NCBI RefSeq assembly: GCF_027923845.1
Contig: NZ_AP026933.1
Location: 1,240,001 to 1,304,000 of the forward strand
Length of the DNA: 64,000 bases
Reading direction: 5' to 3'
Origin: Spiroplasma ixodetis
Lineage (GTDB): Bacteria > Bacillota_I > Bacilli_A > Mycoplasmatales > VBWQ01
Each line of letters begins with the position of its first letter. Positions within the stretch are counted from its first letter, which is position 1. Positions 19,675-28,537 of the stretch are shown here, piece after piece. The notes beneath the pieces were generated by a model. That model saw nothing but the letters and a program-made list of their open reading frames with translations, was not told where the DNA came from and ran no database searches. Made by a program: the position numbers and the translations under genes.

Positions 19675-20652
19675 TTAAAAATAATCTTTCAGATTTAGAA
19701 AAACAATTAATTCAAGCAAATAAAGAATTAAAACAGTTACGAATGGAAAATGATATTTTAAAGCAAGCAGCACTAATAATAGGCAGAAAATAGAAATTAT
19801 TACTAAAAATAAAGTTAAATATAAAATTCGCACAATGTGTCGTTTTTTAAAACTCTCTAAATCAACATATTATTTTAATTTAAAGAAAAAGAAAAATTCA
19901 AAATAATATTTATGATGAAGCTGTTATTAGTGCTTTTAAAGAAAATAAAGAAGTTTATGGTACTAGAAGATTAAAAGTCATACTAGCAAACCAAGAAATT
20001 TATTTATCACGCAGAAAAATTAAAAAAATTATGAATAAGCATAATTTAATATCAAAATACACTAAATTATCATTCAAAAATCATCATAATAAAGTCAATG
20101 ATAGTCAAATTACCAATCTTGTTAATAGAGACTTTAATAATAGAATTAAAAATGAAGTTATTGTCAGTGATTTAACTTATGTTCAAGTTAATGGTAAATG
20201 AAACTATATTTGCCTATTAGTAGACCTGTACAACCGCGAAATTATTGGACATAGTGTTGGAGTTAAAAAGATGCATCATTAGTACATCAAGCATTTATGC
20301 ACTCAAATCGCTGTTTAAAAGATATTCAAATATTTCATAGCGATCGCGGTAATGAATTCAATAATAAAACTATTGATAAACTTTTATTAGCATTCAATAT
20401 TACCCGTTCTTTAAGCAAAAAAGGATGTCCTTATGACAATGCTGTTGCTGAAGCAACTTTTAAAACTTTCAAAACAGAGTTTATTAATGATAAAAATTTT
20501 ACATCATTAATCCAATTAAAATTAGAATTATTTGATTACATAAATTGATATAACAACATAAGAATTCACAGCACTCTAAACTACCTAACTCCCGTTAAAT
20601 ATCATGAACAAATGTCTACCAAAAAATAGTCCTAAAAAGGGTTGCCATTCCA

Positions 20653-21346
20653 AAATAAAAAAGTGTTACTTATTGATTTAGACCCACAAGCTACACTTAC
20701 TTTAAATTTTAGCAAACCAGAATATAATAAAAATAAAACCTTAAAAACAATTTTAACAGAACCAACAATGATATTTTTAAATCAAATAGTGCAAAAAACA
20801 AAATATGAAAATATTAATATTATTGTTGGGGGAGAAAACTTAAATAAAACTTTATCTTTAATAAATCTTAACTATCCAAATGAAAAAGAACAACTTTTAT
20901 TAGCAGAAGTTATTTATCAAAATAATAAAGAAATATTCGATAGTTATGATTATGTTTTAATTGATTATCCACCAACTATGCAAGAATTAGCATTAAATTT
21001 TTTAACACTTTCTGATTTAATTATAGTTCCTTTAACTGATGATGGTGGTTGTTATAAAGGTTTATTAGATTTAAAAAATACTCTAAATATGGCTTGTCGT
21101 ATCCTTAACAAGGATATACCACCAATTAAAATTTTGTTAAATAATGTTAAAAATAATGATGTAAGTGCTACTATTTTTAAATGATTACAAGATGATAGTT
21201 TAGAAAAACTATTATTAAAATCACAAATTAAACATTCTGACACTTTTGCAAAAAATACTGTTAAACTTGATACAATTTGAACTAACCCTACTTATTGACG
21301 TCAAAAACAAGCATATGAAGAACTTATTGCAGAAATCATTTATTAG
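20653..21346 (+). pseudogene. parA: ParA-type ATPase, N-terminus cut off by IS3
   Basis: About 230 codons remain to the TAG at 21344. The frame opens at KNKKVLLIDLDPQATLTLNF, so the first strand and the KGGVGKT loop (some 25-30 residues) are lost at the IS3 end. The rest is typical: YDYVLIDYPPTMQELALNFL (Walker B/switch), DLIIVPLTDDGG and a C-terminal Trp-rich end. It is a different ParA from that at 10182, so the window contains pieces of at least two partition systems. Confidence 0.85.
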
Positions 21347-21502
21347 TTAAAAATAAAAAAACACTTAACCAAAAATGATTAAGCGACTCGGGGGCTATAC
21401 CCTCTTGCACAGCATTACCTGTACTAACAATAATATTATATACTACATTAAAAAGGTTGTCAAACATAACTTTATTCATTACTTTAGAAAGAAAGTCAAA
21501 TT
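21347..21502 (+). other. Structured non-coding stretch after parA
   Basis: No gene is visible. The stretch begins with an imperfect hairpin (CTTAACC...GATTAAG, about 21364-21384), which could end the parA transcript. It is followed by CGACTCGGGGGCTATACCCT, a GC-rich string unlike its surroundings. A weak ribosome site (AGAAAGAAAG) leads into the gene at 21503. Confidence 0.4.
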
Positions 21503-21766
21503 ATGGAACAAAAATACTGATGAAAATTACAAAAAGGAACTGGTATTAAAGTTCAAATTCCTAATGATATTGATAACCAAACTGGTAAGCAAAAGTATCG
21601 TCCAGCAATTGTTATTAAGTCTTATCCTAGTCATGTAAAAGTGCAATTATTATCAACTCAACCAAATAAAGATGATTATTATAAAATTACTGTAAATAAT
21701 AAGATTGGTTATATTCGACCTATATATCATGTTACTATTCCTTTTAATTTAATTAAAAGTTTATAA
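21503..21766 (+). CDS. PemK/MazF-like protein, 87 aa
   Basis: The product starts MEQKYWWKLQKGTGIKVQIP and carries KQKYRPAIVIKSYPSHVKVQ followed by LLSTQPNK and IGYIRPIYHVTIP. The RPAIVI strand and the later basic strand resemble PemK/MazF endoribonucleases, which have RP.lVl near the N-terminus. The family's usual length is 100-120 residues, so this is short. Two Trp codons are TGA. The next small gene starts 18 nt later and could be its partner. The assignment is tentative. Confidence 0.5.
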
Positions 21767-21784
21767 TTTGAACGTGGGGGAATA

Positions 21785-21955
21785 GTGTCTCTTGACACTA
21801 ACAGTGTTTTCTTTAAGAAAATTATTGAAATGCAATATAAAGAAATTTTTGATGAAGAATTAAATATAAATCAATTACAGCAAGAAAATAAACAACTTAA
21901 AAATGAAATTTTTTTATTGAAAAATCTTAAATCTAAAAATAGTAATCATGGATAG
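21785..21955 (+). CDS. Small coiled-coil protein, 56 aa, GTG start
   Basis: GTG at 21785 follows GTGGGGGAATA. The product begins MSLDTNSVFFKKIIEM and has a heptad-like helix (NINQLQQENKQLKNEIFLL) over its second half. It lies directly behind the PemK/MazF-like gene, so it could be an antitoxin, although the usual order is antitoxin first. No family is recognised. Confidence 0.5.
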   Translation: MSLDTNSVFFKKIIEMQYKEIFDEELNINQLQQENKQLKNEIFLLKNLKSKNSNHG

Positions 21956-22040
21956 ATTTCTTTATTAAAAAACAATATGTGCAAAATTAATTTTTAAATC
22001 ATGTAAAATTATATTAAGAAAACTTAGGGGGATTATTTAT

Positions 22041-22313
22041 ATGCCAAAAGCACTTAAAAATCAGAAAGTTAAAAGAACTAAAAAAACAAAAAATCCTAAT
22101 GCTCTGAAACCACCAATAAATGCTTATTTCTTTTTTCTTATAGAGCAAAGATCAGACTTTAAAACAAAATATCCAAATTTAAAACCGCAAGAATTAGTTA
22201 AAAAAATTTATGAAAAATGAATTGAATTAGATATAAATGAAAAAGAAAAATATCAAGCGCTAGCTAATGCGGATAAAGAACGATATTTGCTTGCTAAAAC
22301 TAGCAAAAAATAA
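22041..22313 (+). CDS. HMG-box DNA-binding protein, 90 aa
   Basis: The ATG at 22041 follows AGGGGGATTATTTAT. Residues 1-20 are strongly basic (MPKALKNQKVKRTKKTKN). Residues 20-82 form an almost complete HMG box: PNALKPPINAYFFFLIEQR, then YPNLKPQELVKKIYEKW, INEKEKYQALANADKERY. The PNA-K-P...AYxFF start, the KxxxExW helix, the EK.xY segment and the ADKxRY end are the signature of HMGB/Nhp6-type proteins, and the basic tail before the box is also as in Nhp6. The box binds the minor groove and bends DNA without much sequence preference, so a nucleoid or packaging role is likely. Such boxes are typical of eukaryotes and rare in bacteria. The gene is intact, has one TGA-coded Trp, and lies between partition and replication genes. 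Confidence 0.88.
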
Positions 22314-22325
22314 AAGATTTAAAAA

Positions 22326-22806
22326 ATGAATTTGCTAGTTAAATGATTAGAGTTATCAATAGAGTATTGAGTGATAATAGGATTGTCTATAATTATTGTG
22401 TTATTAATTTTGTTTTTATTATTAGTTTTTTCTGTTTATAAAAGAAAAAAATTTAAGTTTAAAATAAATGATATTGTAAGCGATAATTTAATAAAAATAG
22501 GTAAGAAAAATTATAAATTTTCTAGCAAAAACTCTTTTGCTCTTTTAAATCAAATTAAATCAATAGTTTTAGATAAACGCTATAAATATTTTTATAAATT
22601 TAAAAAAAGATACAAAGAGGGAAATTTAAATAATGAACTTTTTGATGTGGTTAAAAAATATTATTTAAAAAATGAAAAAGAATTAAATAAGAAACCACAA
22701 AATTTAAATGTTGATACTAAAAAAATAGATAATCATGATGTATCAGATAATTCGAATAAAAAATTGAACCAATTTTTGATGATAAAAATATGACAGTCAA
22801 ATTTGA
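22326..22806 (+). CDS. Membrane-anchored protein, 3' end lost to IS256
   Basis: It starts 13 nt after the HMG-box gene at ATG 22326 (MNLLVKWLELSIEYWVIIGL). One transmembrane segment lies at about residues 14-37 (IIIVLLILFLLLVFSVY), followed by a very basic domain with many Lys and Tyr (KRKKFKFK, DKRYKYFYKFKKRYKEG) and an Asn/Asp-rich tail. At 22807 an IS256 end takes over and adds about 18 foreign codons. I do not recognise the family. It is probably co-transcribed with the HMG-box gene. Confidence 0.6.
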
Positions 22807-23224
22807 GAGGCTTTTTAATAATCTGTGTATCTTTGTTTTACAAAGTTACTAATTTAGATTAATTCTGTCTTCAAATTTTATCATAAAATGAGCAATTGCT
22901 GTATTTCAATTTTGAATAGGCAATGTTCATTTTTTTGTTATATTTTCAATTGCCAAGTAAAATATTTTGAAAACTGCCATATCATTAGGAAAAACTTTTT
23001 TATTTCTGATGATTTTTCGTAATTGACTATTAAGAGATTCAATAGCATTTGTAGTATAAATCACTCTTTTGATTTCTACTGGATAACTAATAAAAACCAT
23101 TAAATTATCTCAATTTTTATATCAAGATTTAGTAATTTGAGGATATTGTTTATTTCATTTACTTTCAAACGATTCTAAAGCTTGCATTGCTTGTTCTTCA
23201 CTACATGCACTATAAATTGGTTTT
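22807..23224 (-). pseudogene. IS256-like element, 3' fragment
   Basis: The right end GAGGCTTTTTAATAATC starts at 22807. About 100 codons of the transposase C-terminus follow on the minus strand (EIKRVIYTTNAIESVNSQLR) and stop at YSACSEEQAMQ, where the rep gene's truncated end begins. The fragment lies between, and has eaten into, both neighbouring plasmid genes. Confidence 0.9.
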
Positions 23225-24130
23225 TAGGTTTTTATCGTTTTTTTTAGCACTTTTGACAAATTTTTCTTTAGCAAAAAGTGACAAGGATTTTTCTTTCTTT
23301 ACTTGCTCTTTTTTAGTTGGTACTTTTTCAAGTTCAGGATTCTGCGCATTAAATTTCTCTAAATCTAAATGCGTATTTAAAATAATTTTACTATATTTTC
23401 TACCAACTTTTATCAATTCATAAGTAAAAATAATATCAGTTTTTAATAAATCTTTTTTTACTGGTTCTAAAATTCTTTTTTTAAAATCTCCAATATTTTT
23501 AAAATAACTACTATTCAAAGATAAATTTAAAATATTACTAAATTGTTCAAAATCTCACTCATGTATATAAGTTGGAACTCTTTTGGTTTTAGCATTCATA
23601 TACAAATAACTTCGCAAATACTCATATAAACGCATTGAATATTTAGTAGTAACTTCTTTTGTATAAGGCAAAAAAATATTTATATAATCTCTTTTTAAAT
23701 CAATACAATGTTTTTTAAACAAATTGGTGTTAGGTTCAACATATATTATTCCATTATGATAACCACCAGAATTAAATAAATTAATTAAATCATATTTATT
23801 ATTTGTTTCATCTAAAAACTCAAATTTCAAACTTGTTAATTCATCAATTTCTTTTTTTAAAACTGTTGTTTGTTTTCCTTTATAAATTAAAGGATTATAT
23901 AAAGCATTTTGATTAATATTAAAATATTTACAAAAATCAATAGCAAAAAAATGTATTTTATTTTTATTATCTTTAATATTAATTGAATTTTGTTCTTGAA
24001 CAGTTTTTATTAAAAAATTAAATAATCTTTGTGTCATAATCCCAGCACTTTGATTAGTAACTGCACGAACAATAACATTTGATTTTTTAATAAATTTATT
24101 CTCATGTTGATTTACTAAATCTTTTGTCAT
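23225..24130 (-). CDS. Rep_3-type plasmid replication initiator, 3' end lost
   Basis: The ATG at 24130 follows AAGGAGTTAAGTA. About 302 codons remain. The product has the two winged-helix layout of RepA/Rep_3 initiators: an N-terminal part with NVIVRAVTNQSAGIMTQRLF, then LFKKHCIDLKRDYINIFLPY, TKYSMRLYEYLRSYLYM (typical box), and IGDFKKRILEPVKKDLLKT with YELIKVGRKYSKI (second typical box). Such proteins bind iterons and open the origin; two iterons lie just upstream. The lysine-rich tail after residue 265 is cut by the IS256 fragment, which probably leaves both DNA-binding domains intact. Confidence 0.85.
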
Positions 24131-24182
24131 TACTTAACTCCTTATAAACTTTTTTTAAAACACAAAATTATTATATCATAAT

Positions 24183-24226
24183 ATATCAGTAAAGGTTAGA
24201 ATTCATATCAGTAAAGGTTAGAATTA
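24183..24226. repeat. Two 22-bp iterons of the plasmid origin
   Basis: ATATCAGTAAAGGTTAGAAT starts at 24183 and again at 24205, exactly 22 bp apart and directly repeated. They lie about 50 bp upstream of rep. Direct repeats spaced by two helical turns next to a Rep_3 gene are the classical binding sites of the initiator. Confidence 0.82.
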
Positions 24227-24469
24227 ATTGTTATATATTAAAATAAAATATTTATATAATTTTTTTTAAATAACATTAAGAGATAAAAATAATTCAATTT
24301 TAAGTAAAAATTGGTGTTATTAAAATATTATTCCATTTATTAAACCAAATTAAATGAAATAATAAATAAAAAGAAATCAATAGTTATTTAATAATTAGAA
24401 AACTAAGAGAAATTTTAAAAAAGAATAATTAATTAAAATCTAAAAATTAAATATATTTTTTATAAACTG
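24227..24469. other. AT-only stretch beside the iterons
   Basis: There is no gene. The stretch is almost pure A and T with runs such as ATAATTTTTTTTAAATAA, and could be the strand-opening element of the origin. Confidence 0.4.
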
Positions 24470-24780
24470 AACATTTGTTTTCCTTTATAAATTAAAGGAT
24501 TATATAAAGATTTGATTAATTAATATTAAAATATTTACAAAATAATATCAATAGCAAAAAAATGTATAAAGAATTATATTAATTAAAAAACATTTTATTA
24601 TCTTTAATATTAATTGAATTTTGTTCTTGAAAGTTTTTATTAAAAAATTAAATAATCTTTGTGTCATAATCCCAAAACTTTGATTAGTAACTGCACGAAA
24701 ATAACATTTGATTTTTTAATAAATTTATTCTCATGTTGATTTACTAAATCTTTTGTCATTACTTAACTCCTTATAAACTG
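24470..24780 (-). pseudogene. Degraded second copy of the 5' end of rep
   Basis: From 24470 to 24780 the sequence repeats the first ~270 bp of rep and its ribosome site (ATG at 24759). It carries several small deletions and an inserted string (AAAGAATTATATTAATTAAA). The last 100 bases are nearly identical to 24050-24150. It cannot encode a working protein. It is probably left over from recombination between two related replicons or from a tandem duplication around the origin. Confidence 0.8.
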
Positions 24781-25021
24781 TCAAATTAACAGTTTTAAAA
24801 TACGAAAAAGGTAATAAAGAATTATATTATAGTGTTAGAGGTCAATGAAATGGATTAAATTATGTTACTTTAATTTTTTACCAAAATTTTATAAACGATG
24901 TATTTTATTAAACAAAAACGATGAAATTATAACTGGTGAAATCTTTAATAATTGAAATATGAATATAAATCGTGCATTTTGTTCAATAAATGTTAAATGA
25001 TTTAAAAAATGAAAAGAGTAA
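24781..25021 (+). pseudogene. Small protein, frameshifted, start lost
   Basis: An open frame (VKLTVLKYEKGNKELYYSVR, then GQWNGLNYVT) is continued in another frame after the T tract at about 24875 (LPKFYKRCILLNKNDEIITG, ending KWFKKWKE at 25021). The two parts fit together as one protein of about 80 residues if one base is missing. The start is absent because the rep duplication abuts it. It is the first member of the virion-like operon. The family is unknown. Confidence 0.45.
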
Positions 25022-25024
25022 AAA

Positions 25025-25183
25025 ATGATATTATGAAAAATTTTATTAATAGTACCAATATTAATAACAAGCATAACACTAATAATATTTTTAATATTTA
25101 TTAGTAAAGAATTAAAAAATGAATATAAAGTATTAAAAATATTAAGTGAAATTGCTAATCAAATTGAAAATAAGGAGAAATAA
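25025..25183 (+). CDS. Small membrane protein, 52 aa
   Basis: The ATG at 25025 is four bases after the previous stop. A single transmembrane segment (ILLIVPILITSITLIIFLIF) is followed by a short charged helix (SKELKNEYKVLKILSEIANQ). The gene ends in AAGGAG, which serves as ribosome site for the next gene. Small single-pass proteins of this type are common in phage operons (coat, holin or assembly proteins); which one this is cannot be told. Confidence 0.65.
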
Positions 25184-25184
25184 T

Positions 25185-25328
25185 ATGAAATATGAAGATA
25201 AATGTTCTATGTGCAATAAAGTAAAAGAAAACTTTTTATCCAATACCTGTAATAGTTGTTGATTAGAATCAGTTAATAAATGAAATAGAAGAAGTTGAAG
25301 AAATTTAGGAGACATTGATAATGAATAA
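25185..25328 (+). CDS. Zinc-ribbon small protein, 47 aa
   Basis: The ATG at 25185 is two nt after the previous stop, with AAGGAG ahead of it. The sequence holds two CxxC pairs (CSMCNK at residues 7-10 and CNSCW at 22-25), a likely zinc ribbon, followed by an Arg/Trp-rich tail (WNRRSWRNLGDI). All three or four Trp codons are TGA. The 3' end overlaps the next gene by eight bases, which indicates translational coupling. Confidence 0.62.
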
Positions 25329-25458
25329 AGAAAAATTACTTAAATATATGAAAGATATAATTAAATGAACTAAAAAAATTAATTATACAAACTCTGATTT
25401 TGACAAAAATATTTTAAATTTATTAATTGAAAAAATAGAAAAAGGTGAATTTGACTAA
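25321..25458 (+). CDS. Small helical protein, 45 aa (paralogue of 26548)
   Basis: The ATG at 25321 follows TTAGGAGACATTGATA and lies within the end of the zinc-ribbon gene. The product begins MNKEKLLKYMKDIIKW and ends IEKIEKGEFD. The gene at 26548 begins MNKEKLLEYYNNEI and ends NGGQFDE, so the two look like paralogues within one operon. It overlaps the next gene by one base (TAATG). Confidence 0.6.
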
Positions 25459-25703
25459 TGATAATATTACCTACTTTGTTTGAAAATAAAGATGAAATTG
25501 AAATATTATCACCATTTCCAAAAGCAATTCATACAAGTAATGATATTAGAACAATTATTTTAAGACAATACCCAAATGTTAAATCAAAACACATAATTGT
25601 TTCTGACCCAGAAAGTAATGTTGCATTAATAGTTGGTGATAATGATGTTTATCAAGGTTGAATTAAAGTAACAGTTAAAAAATTAGAAATTAAAGGAGAA
25701 TAA
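25458..25703 (+). CDS. Unrecognised 81-aa protein
   Basis: The ATG at 25458 shares one base with the previous stop (TAATG). The product (MIILPTLFENKDEIEILSPF, later HIIVSDPESNVALIVGDNDV) has alternating hydrophobic strands and looks like a small beta-rich domain without a membrane segment. It ends in AAAGGAG, the ribosome site of the next gene. No family is recognised. Confidence 0.6.
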
Positions 25704-25704
25704 A

Positions 25705-26531
25705 ATGCCAAATATAGAAAATCAATCAAATTATACTTTAATTAAATTAATTAGAACTGGAATAAGCCCAATTTGTGCAATGATTGGTACAAGTGCTTAT
25801 TATGGTCAAGTAATAAGTAATCCAGTATTAGGTTCAATTAATAGTTTATTATTTGGTAAAAATTAGGTTTAGATATATGAAATTTAAATCAAAGACCAAA
25901 TACTAAAACTAAATTAATTAATAGTGGTAAAAAAATATTACTAGGATTAGGGACTATTGGTTTAGCAAATTATAGTAAATGAACAGAAAATAATATTACT
26001 CCAATTATTCCAACAACACCAACTCCAATCACTACTACAACTACAACAGAAGGTCCACCATGATTACTATTAAATAAACAAGAACATCAGTCATTAATGG
26101 ATTGAGATACATATATTAGTTTAAATGCTTATGGTATTTCAAATCTTATTAGTGGATTAACTGAGTTAATACCTAATAAATTTGAAGCAATAAGAAAGAT
26201 TTGTAATATGGCTACTGGTGGATGTTTAATATCAAGTGGTGTAGCAATGGGTATAAATAATGATTTTAATAATGCTTATGCAGTACCTACCATAATTGCT
26301 GGTGCAAGTGAAATAATCCATAATTTATTACCTATGGAAACTACACATCATAATGAAGAAATGCAAGAAACATCATTTAATGATGAAACTGCAAGATTAG
26401 TAAATGATAATAGATTCACAATTAATAGTGAAACAACTAGTCAATATTATGGTAGTGATAATATGAGCGAAGTTCCATTAAATCATGATAATGCTTCACT
26501 AAATTGAGATTATAATCACATGAGTTTATAA
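25705..26531 (+). pseudogene. Membrane protein with Pro/Thr linker, frameshifted
   Basis: The ATG at 25705 follows AAAGGAGAATAAA. The first 53 codons (MPNIENQSNYTLIKLIRTGI, then MIGTSAYYGQVISNP) run into a stop after GGTAAAAATTAG. One more A would carry the frame on to 26531, giving about 275 residues: a second hydrophobic stretch (KKILLGLGTIGLANYSKW), a Pro/Thr-rich linker (IIPTTPTPITTTTTTEGPP) and a third hydrophobic region around ISLNAYGISNLISGL and ATGGCLISSGVAMG. The linker between membrane parts suggests a surface or virion-associated protein. The frameshift may be real or a sequencing error. Confidence 0.55.
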
Positions 26532-26547
26532 AGGAGGTGAATAATTT

Positions 26548-26706
26548 ATGAATAAAGAAAAATTACTTGAATATTATAATAATGAAATTCAGACATATAA
26601 AGAAAGAATGGAACAATTAAATAAAGAAATTGCCTTATTAGTAAGCATTATAAGTAATTCAAAATCGATGATTGAAAGAATTAATGGTGGTCAATTTGAT
26701 GAATAA
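26548..26706 (+). CDS. Small coiled-coil protein, 52 aa
   Basis: The ATG at 26548 follows the perfect Shine-Dalgarno AAAGGAGGTGA (26531-26541), the strongest in the operon. The product is one long helix (IQTYKERMEQLNKEIALLVS) and is related to the 45-aa gene at 25321 at both ends. A strong ribosome site suggests that it is needed in many copies. Confidence 0.6.
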   Translation: MNKEKLLEYYNNEIQTYKERMEQLNKEIALLVSIISNSKSMIERINGGQFDE

Positions 26707-26740
26707 TTAAAAAATAAATAATTGAAAGGAAAATATTGAA

Positions 26741-26929
26741 ATGAAAGAATTTTTACATGAATTAATAATTATTGGAACAAGTGTTGGAACATTAATTTGC
26801 AGAGAAATTATTGTTTTATTAAAAAGATTTATCACAACTCCAAAACATGTTAGAGCAAATAACAAAATTATCAAACATCAAAAAAAATTAGCAAAATTAA
26901 ATGAAAAGATTAATAAAGAAAATAAATAA
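26741..26929 (+). CDS. Single-pass membrane protein, 62 aa
   Basis: The ATG at 26741 follows GAAAGGAAAATATTGAA. A moderately hydrophobic helix at residues 5-28 (LHELIIIGTSVGTLICREII) is followed by a very basic tail (KRFITTPKHVRANNKIIKHQ, then KKLAKLNEKINKENK). The layout fits a small phage membrane or coat protein with a DNA-facing basic end, but nothing more specific can be said. Confidence 0.6.
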   Translation: MKEFLHELIIIGTSVGTLICREIIVLLKRFITTPKHVRANNKIIKHQKKLAKLNEKINKENK

Positions 26930-26945
26930 AAAAGTGGTGATGTAA

Positions 26946-27323
26946 ATGTTAGAAAATGAAAATAATGTTCAACAAACAACTGAACCTTTAACTGAAAATA
27001 ATGCTTCTTCACAAGAAATAGAAAATAAAGTTAATGAAGCAGAAAATAAGTTAAATAAACTTAATCAAGAAATTAAAGAAAAAGAAATGATTAATATATT
27101 TAAAAAATATCAAGTTAAAAGTGAATTTTATGATTATTTAAAATTTAAAACTAATAATTTAGAAAATTCAAAAATTGAAGAAACTATTAAAAAAATGATT
27201 AAAGAACAACCAGTATTTAAAGAAACAATTAATACAGGTGGCAAACCACAGACAATAATAACAAATCAACCAAATTCAATAAAAAGTACTTTATTGGATT
27301 ATAAAAAGAAAAATAATTTATAA
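26946..27323 (+). CDS. Coiled-coil protein, candidate capsid scaffold, 125 aa
   Basis: The ATG at 26946 follows AAAGTGGTGATGTAA. The acidic, Gln/Asn-rich N-terminus leads into a long charged helix (EAENKLNKLNQEIKEKEMIN) and a basic C-terminal end (STLLDYKKKNNL). Size, acidity, coiled coil and position directly before the capsid-type gene are those of phage scaffolding proteins, whose short basic C-terminus binds the coat protein. This is inference from layout, not sequence identity. Confidence 0.6.
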   Translation: MLENENNVQQTTEPLTENNASSQEIENKVNEAENKLNKLNQEIKEKEMINIFKKYQVKSEFYDYLKFKTNNLENSKIEETIKKMIKEQPVFKETINTGGKPQTIITNQPNSIKSTLLDYKKKNNL

Positions 27324-27341
27324 CAGAAAGGAAAATAAAAA

Positions 27342-28523
27342 ATGGCAGTACCATTCAATAAAAATTTAGATAATACCGAAAAATTAGTAGAAGCACCAGA
27401 GTTTATAGAATTTTATAAACAATCAAATTCACCATGAGCAAGTTTTTTTCCTATCGAAATGGTTAATTCAACAAAAATTGAATTTATAGTTAAAAAACCA
27501 AAAAATTCAGAAATTAAAGTATTAAAATGAAATGATAAAAGCAAAGGATTAGATGTTAGTTATGCTGAAACTGTTAAAATTTTAAAATTAATTAAAGAAG
27601 AAGCGGTTGCGGGTGAAATAATTGCTAATGTTGATTTAAATGCTGAAAATGGACAAAATTTATTAAATACAATGCAATATGAAGTTGCTAATGACTTAGC
27701 AGATTATTTAGCAAATAATGATACAAATGTAATTGCAAAATATGCAACTAAAATAGACATTACTGATAAAACACCAATAGGATATTTAAAATCAATGTTA
27801 GATGCTTGAAATACTTTATTTCAACTAAGAAATAGTAATAATTGTCGTTTTTTTATTACTAATAATCTTTATGATACTATTGTTTATTTAGCCAATAATA
27901 AAGGTCTAATTACTGATAATCAAATTGCTCAACAATTAAGATTAAATGGAAATGATTTATACATCAAAGGTGTACTATGTCAAATTGTAATGGATGATTA
28001 TATGACATTTACTGATAATAATAAAACTAAAATTATGTCTTTTGTTTTAGCAACACCAAGAGCAATGAAAAGATATATGTTACAAAATACAGTTGTATAT
28101 GTTCAAGATATTGCTGATGGTAAAGTTGGAAGAAGATATTTAGTTGGTGGAGAAGTAACTGGTGAATCAATACCCTATATAACAGATGAAGAAACAACTT
28201 CACGCTGAATGTTATGTGCAATTGTTAATAATGATAAAAATGATTTAAAAACTAAAATTACAAGTTTAACAACTGATATTACTGCAAATGTTAATAACAA
28301 TAATAGTGAATTAAATACACAAATAAAAAGTACTAATGAACTTAAATCATTAAATCCTAATTTAACAAATCCAACTATTAAATATTTTAGTGATGCACAA
28401 GGAAAAACTAATGTAAGTAATCAAAAACAAAAAGCAGGTGACTTATATATAACCATTACTGCTAATGTTAATGACTTAAATTATAAAGGAACAACAAATC
28501 CAATTAAAATAACTCTTAAATAA
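27342..28523 (+). CDS. Probable HK97-fold major capsid protein, 393 aa
   Basis: The ATG at 27342 follows AGAAAGGAAAATAAAAA. The first 290 residues have the flow of an HK97-type coat protein: WASFFPIEMVNSTKIEFIVK, a long central helix region (NTMQYEVANDLADYLANND), then NCRFFITNNLYDTIVYLANN, LNGNDLYIKGVLCQIVMDDY (the usual 'asparagine-turn, G-x-pv-x-x-d-x-m' passage) and a closing strand (MKRYMLQNTVVYVQDIADGK). The last 100 residues (TDITANVNNNNSELNTQIKS, then GDLYITITANVNDLNYKGTT) look like an added beta domain as on decorated capsids. The order scaffold-then-capsid supports the call. No terminase or portal is visible in the window. Confidence 0.6.
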
Positions 28524-28537
28524 AGGAAATTAATATT

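Larger units (their letters stand above)
18491..20652 (+). mobile_element. IS3-like element with both ends, carrying an IS1595 insertion
   Basis: The left end is GGATGGGTTACAC and the right end GGTTGCCATTCCA. OrfA (ATG 18566, after AAAGGAACT) has the HTH of IS3 orfA (YTDEFKKQIVALYQSGKSVS) and is split by IS1595 at 18734. OrfB runs from about 19800 to 20628 with D-D-E motifs SDLTYVQV, FHSDRGNEF and AVAEATFKTF, but has lost bases at two A tracts (about 19885-19895 and 20268), so it is dead. The element sits on the 5' end of a parA gene. Confidence 0.9.

Noticed and set aside
22768-22860. Extension of the 22326 gene into the IS256 end (codons GFLIICVSLFYKVTNLD)
   Set aside because: The same codons appear after another gene fragment at 34687-34742. 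They are IS256 terminal sequence read by chance, not a domain.
24183-24226. CRISPR-like direct repeats
   Set aside because: Only two repeats with no spacer between them, next to a rep gene; they are iterons. No CRISPR array or cas gene is seen anywhere in the window.
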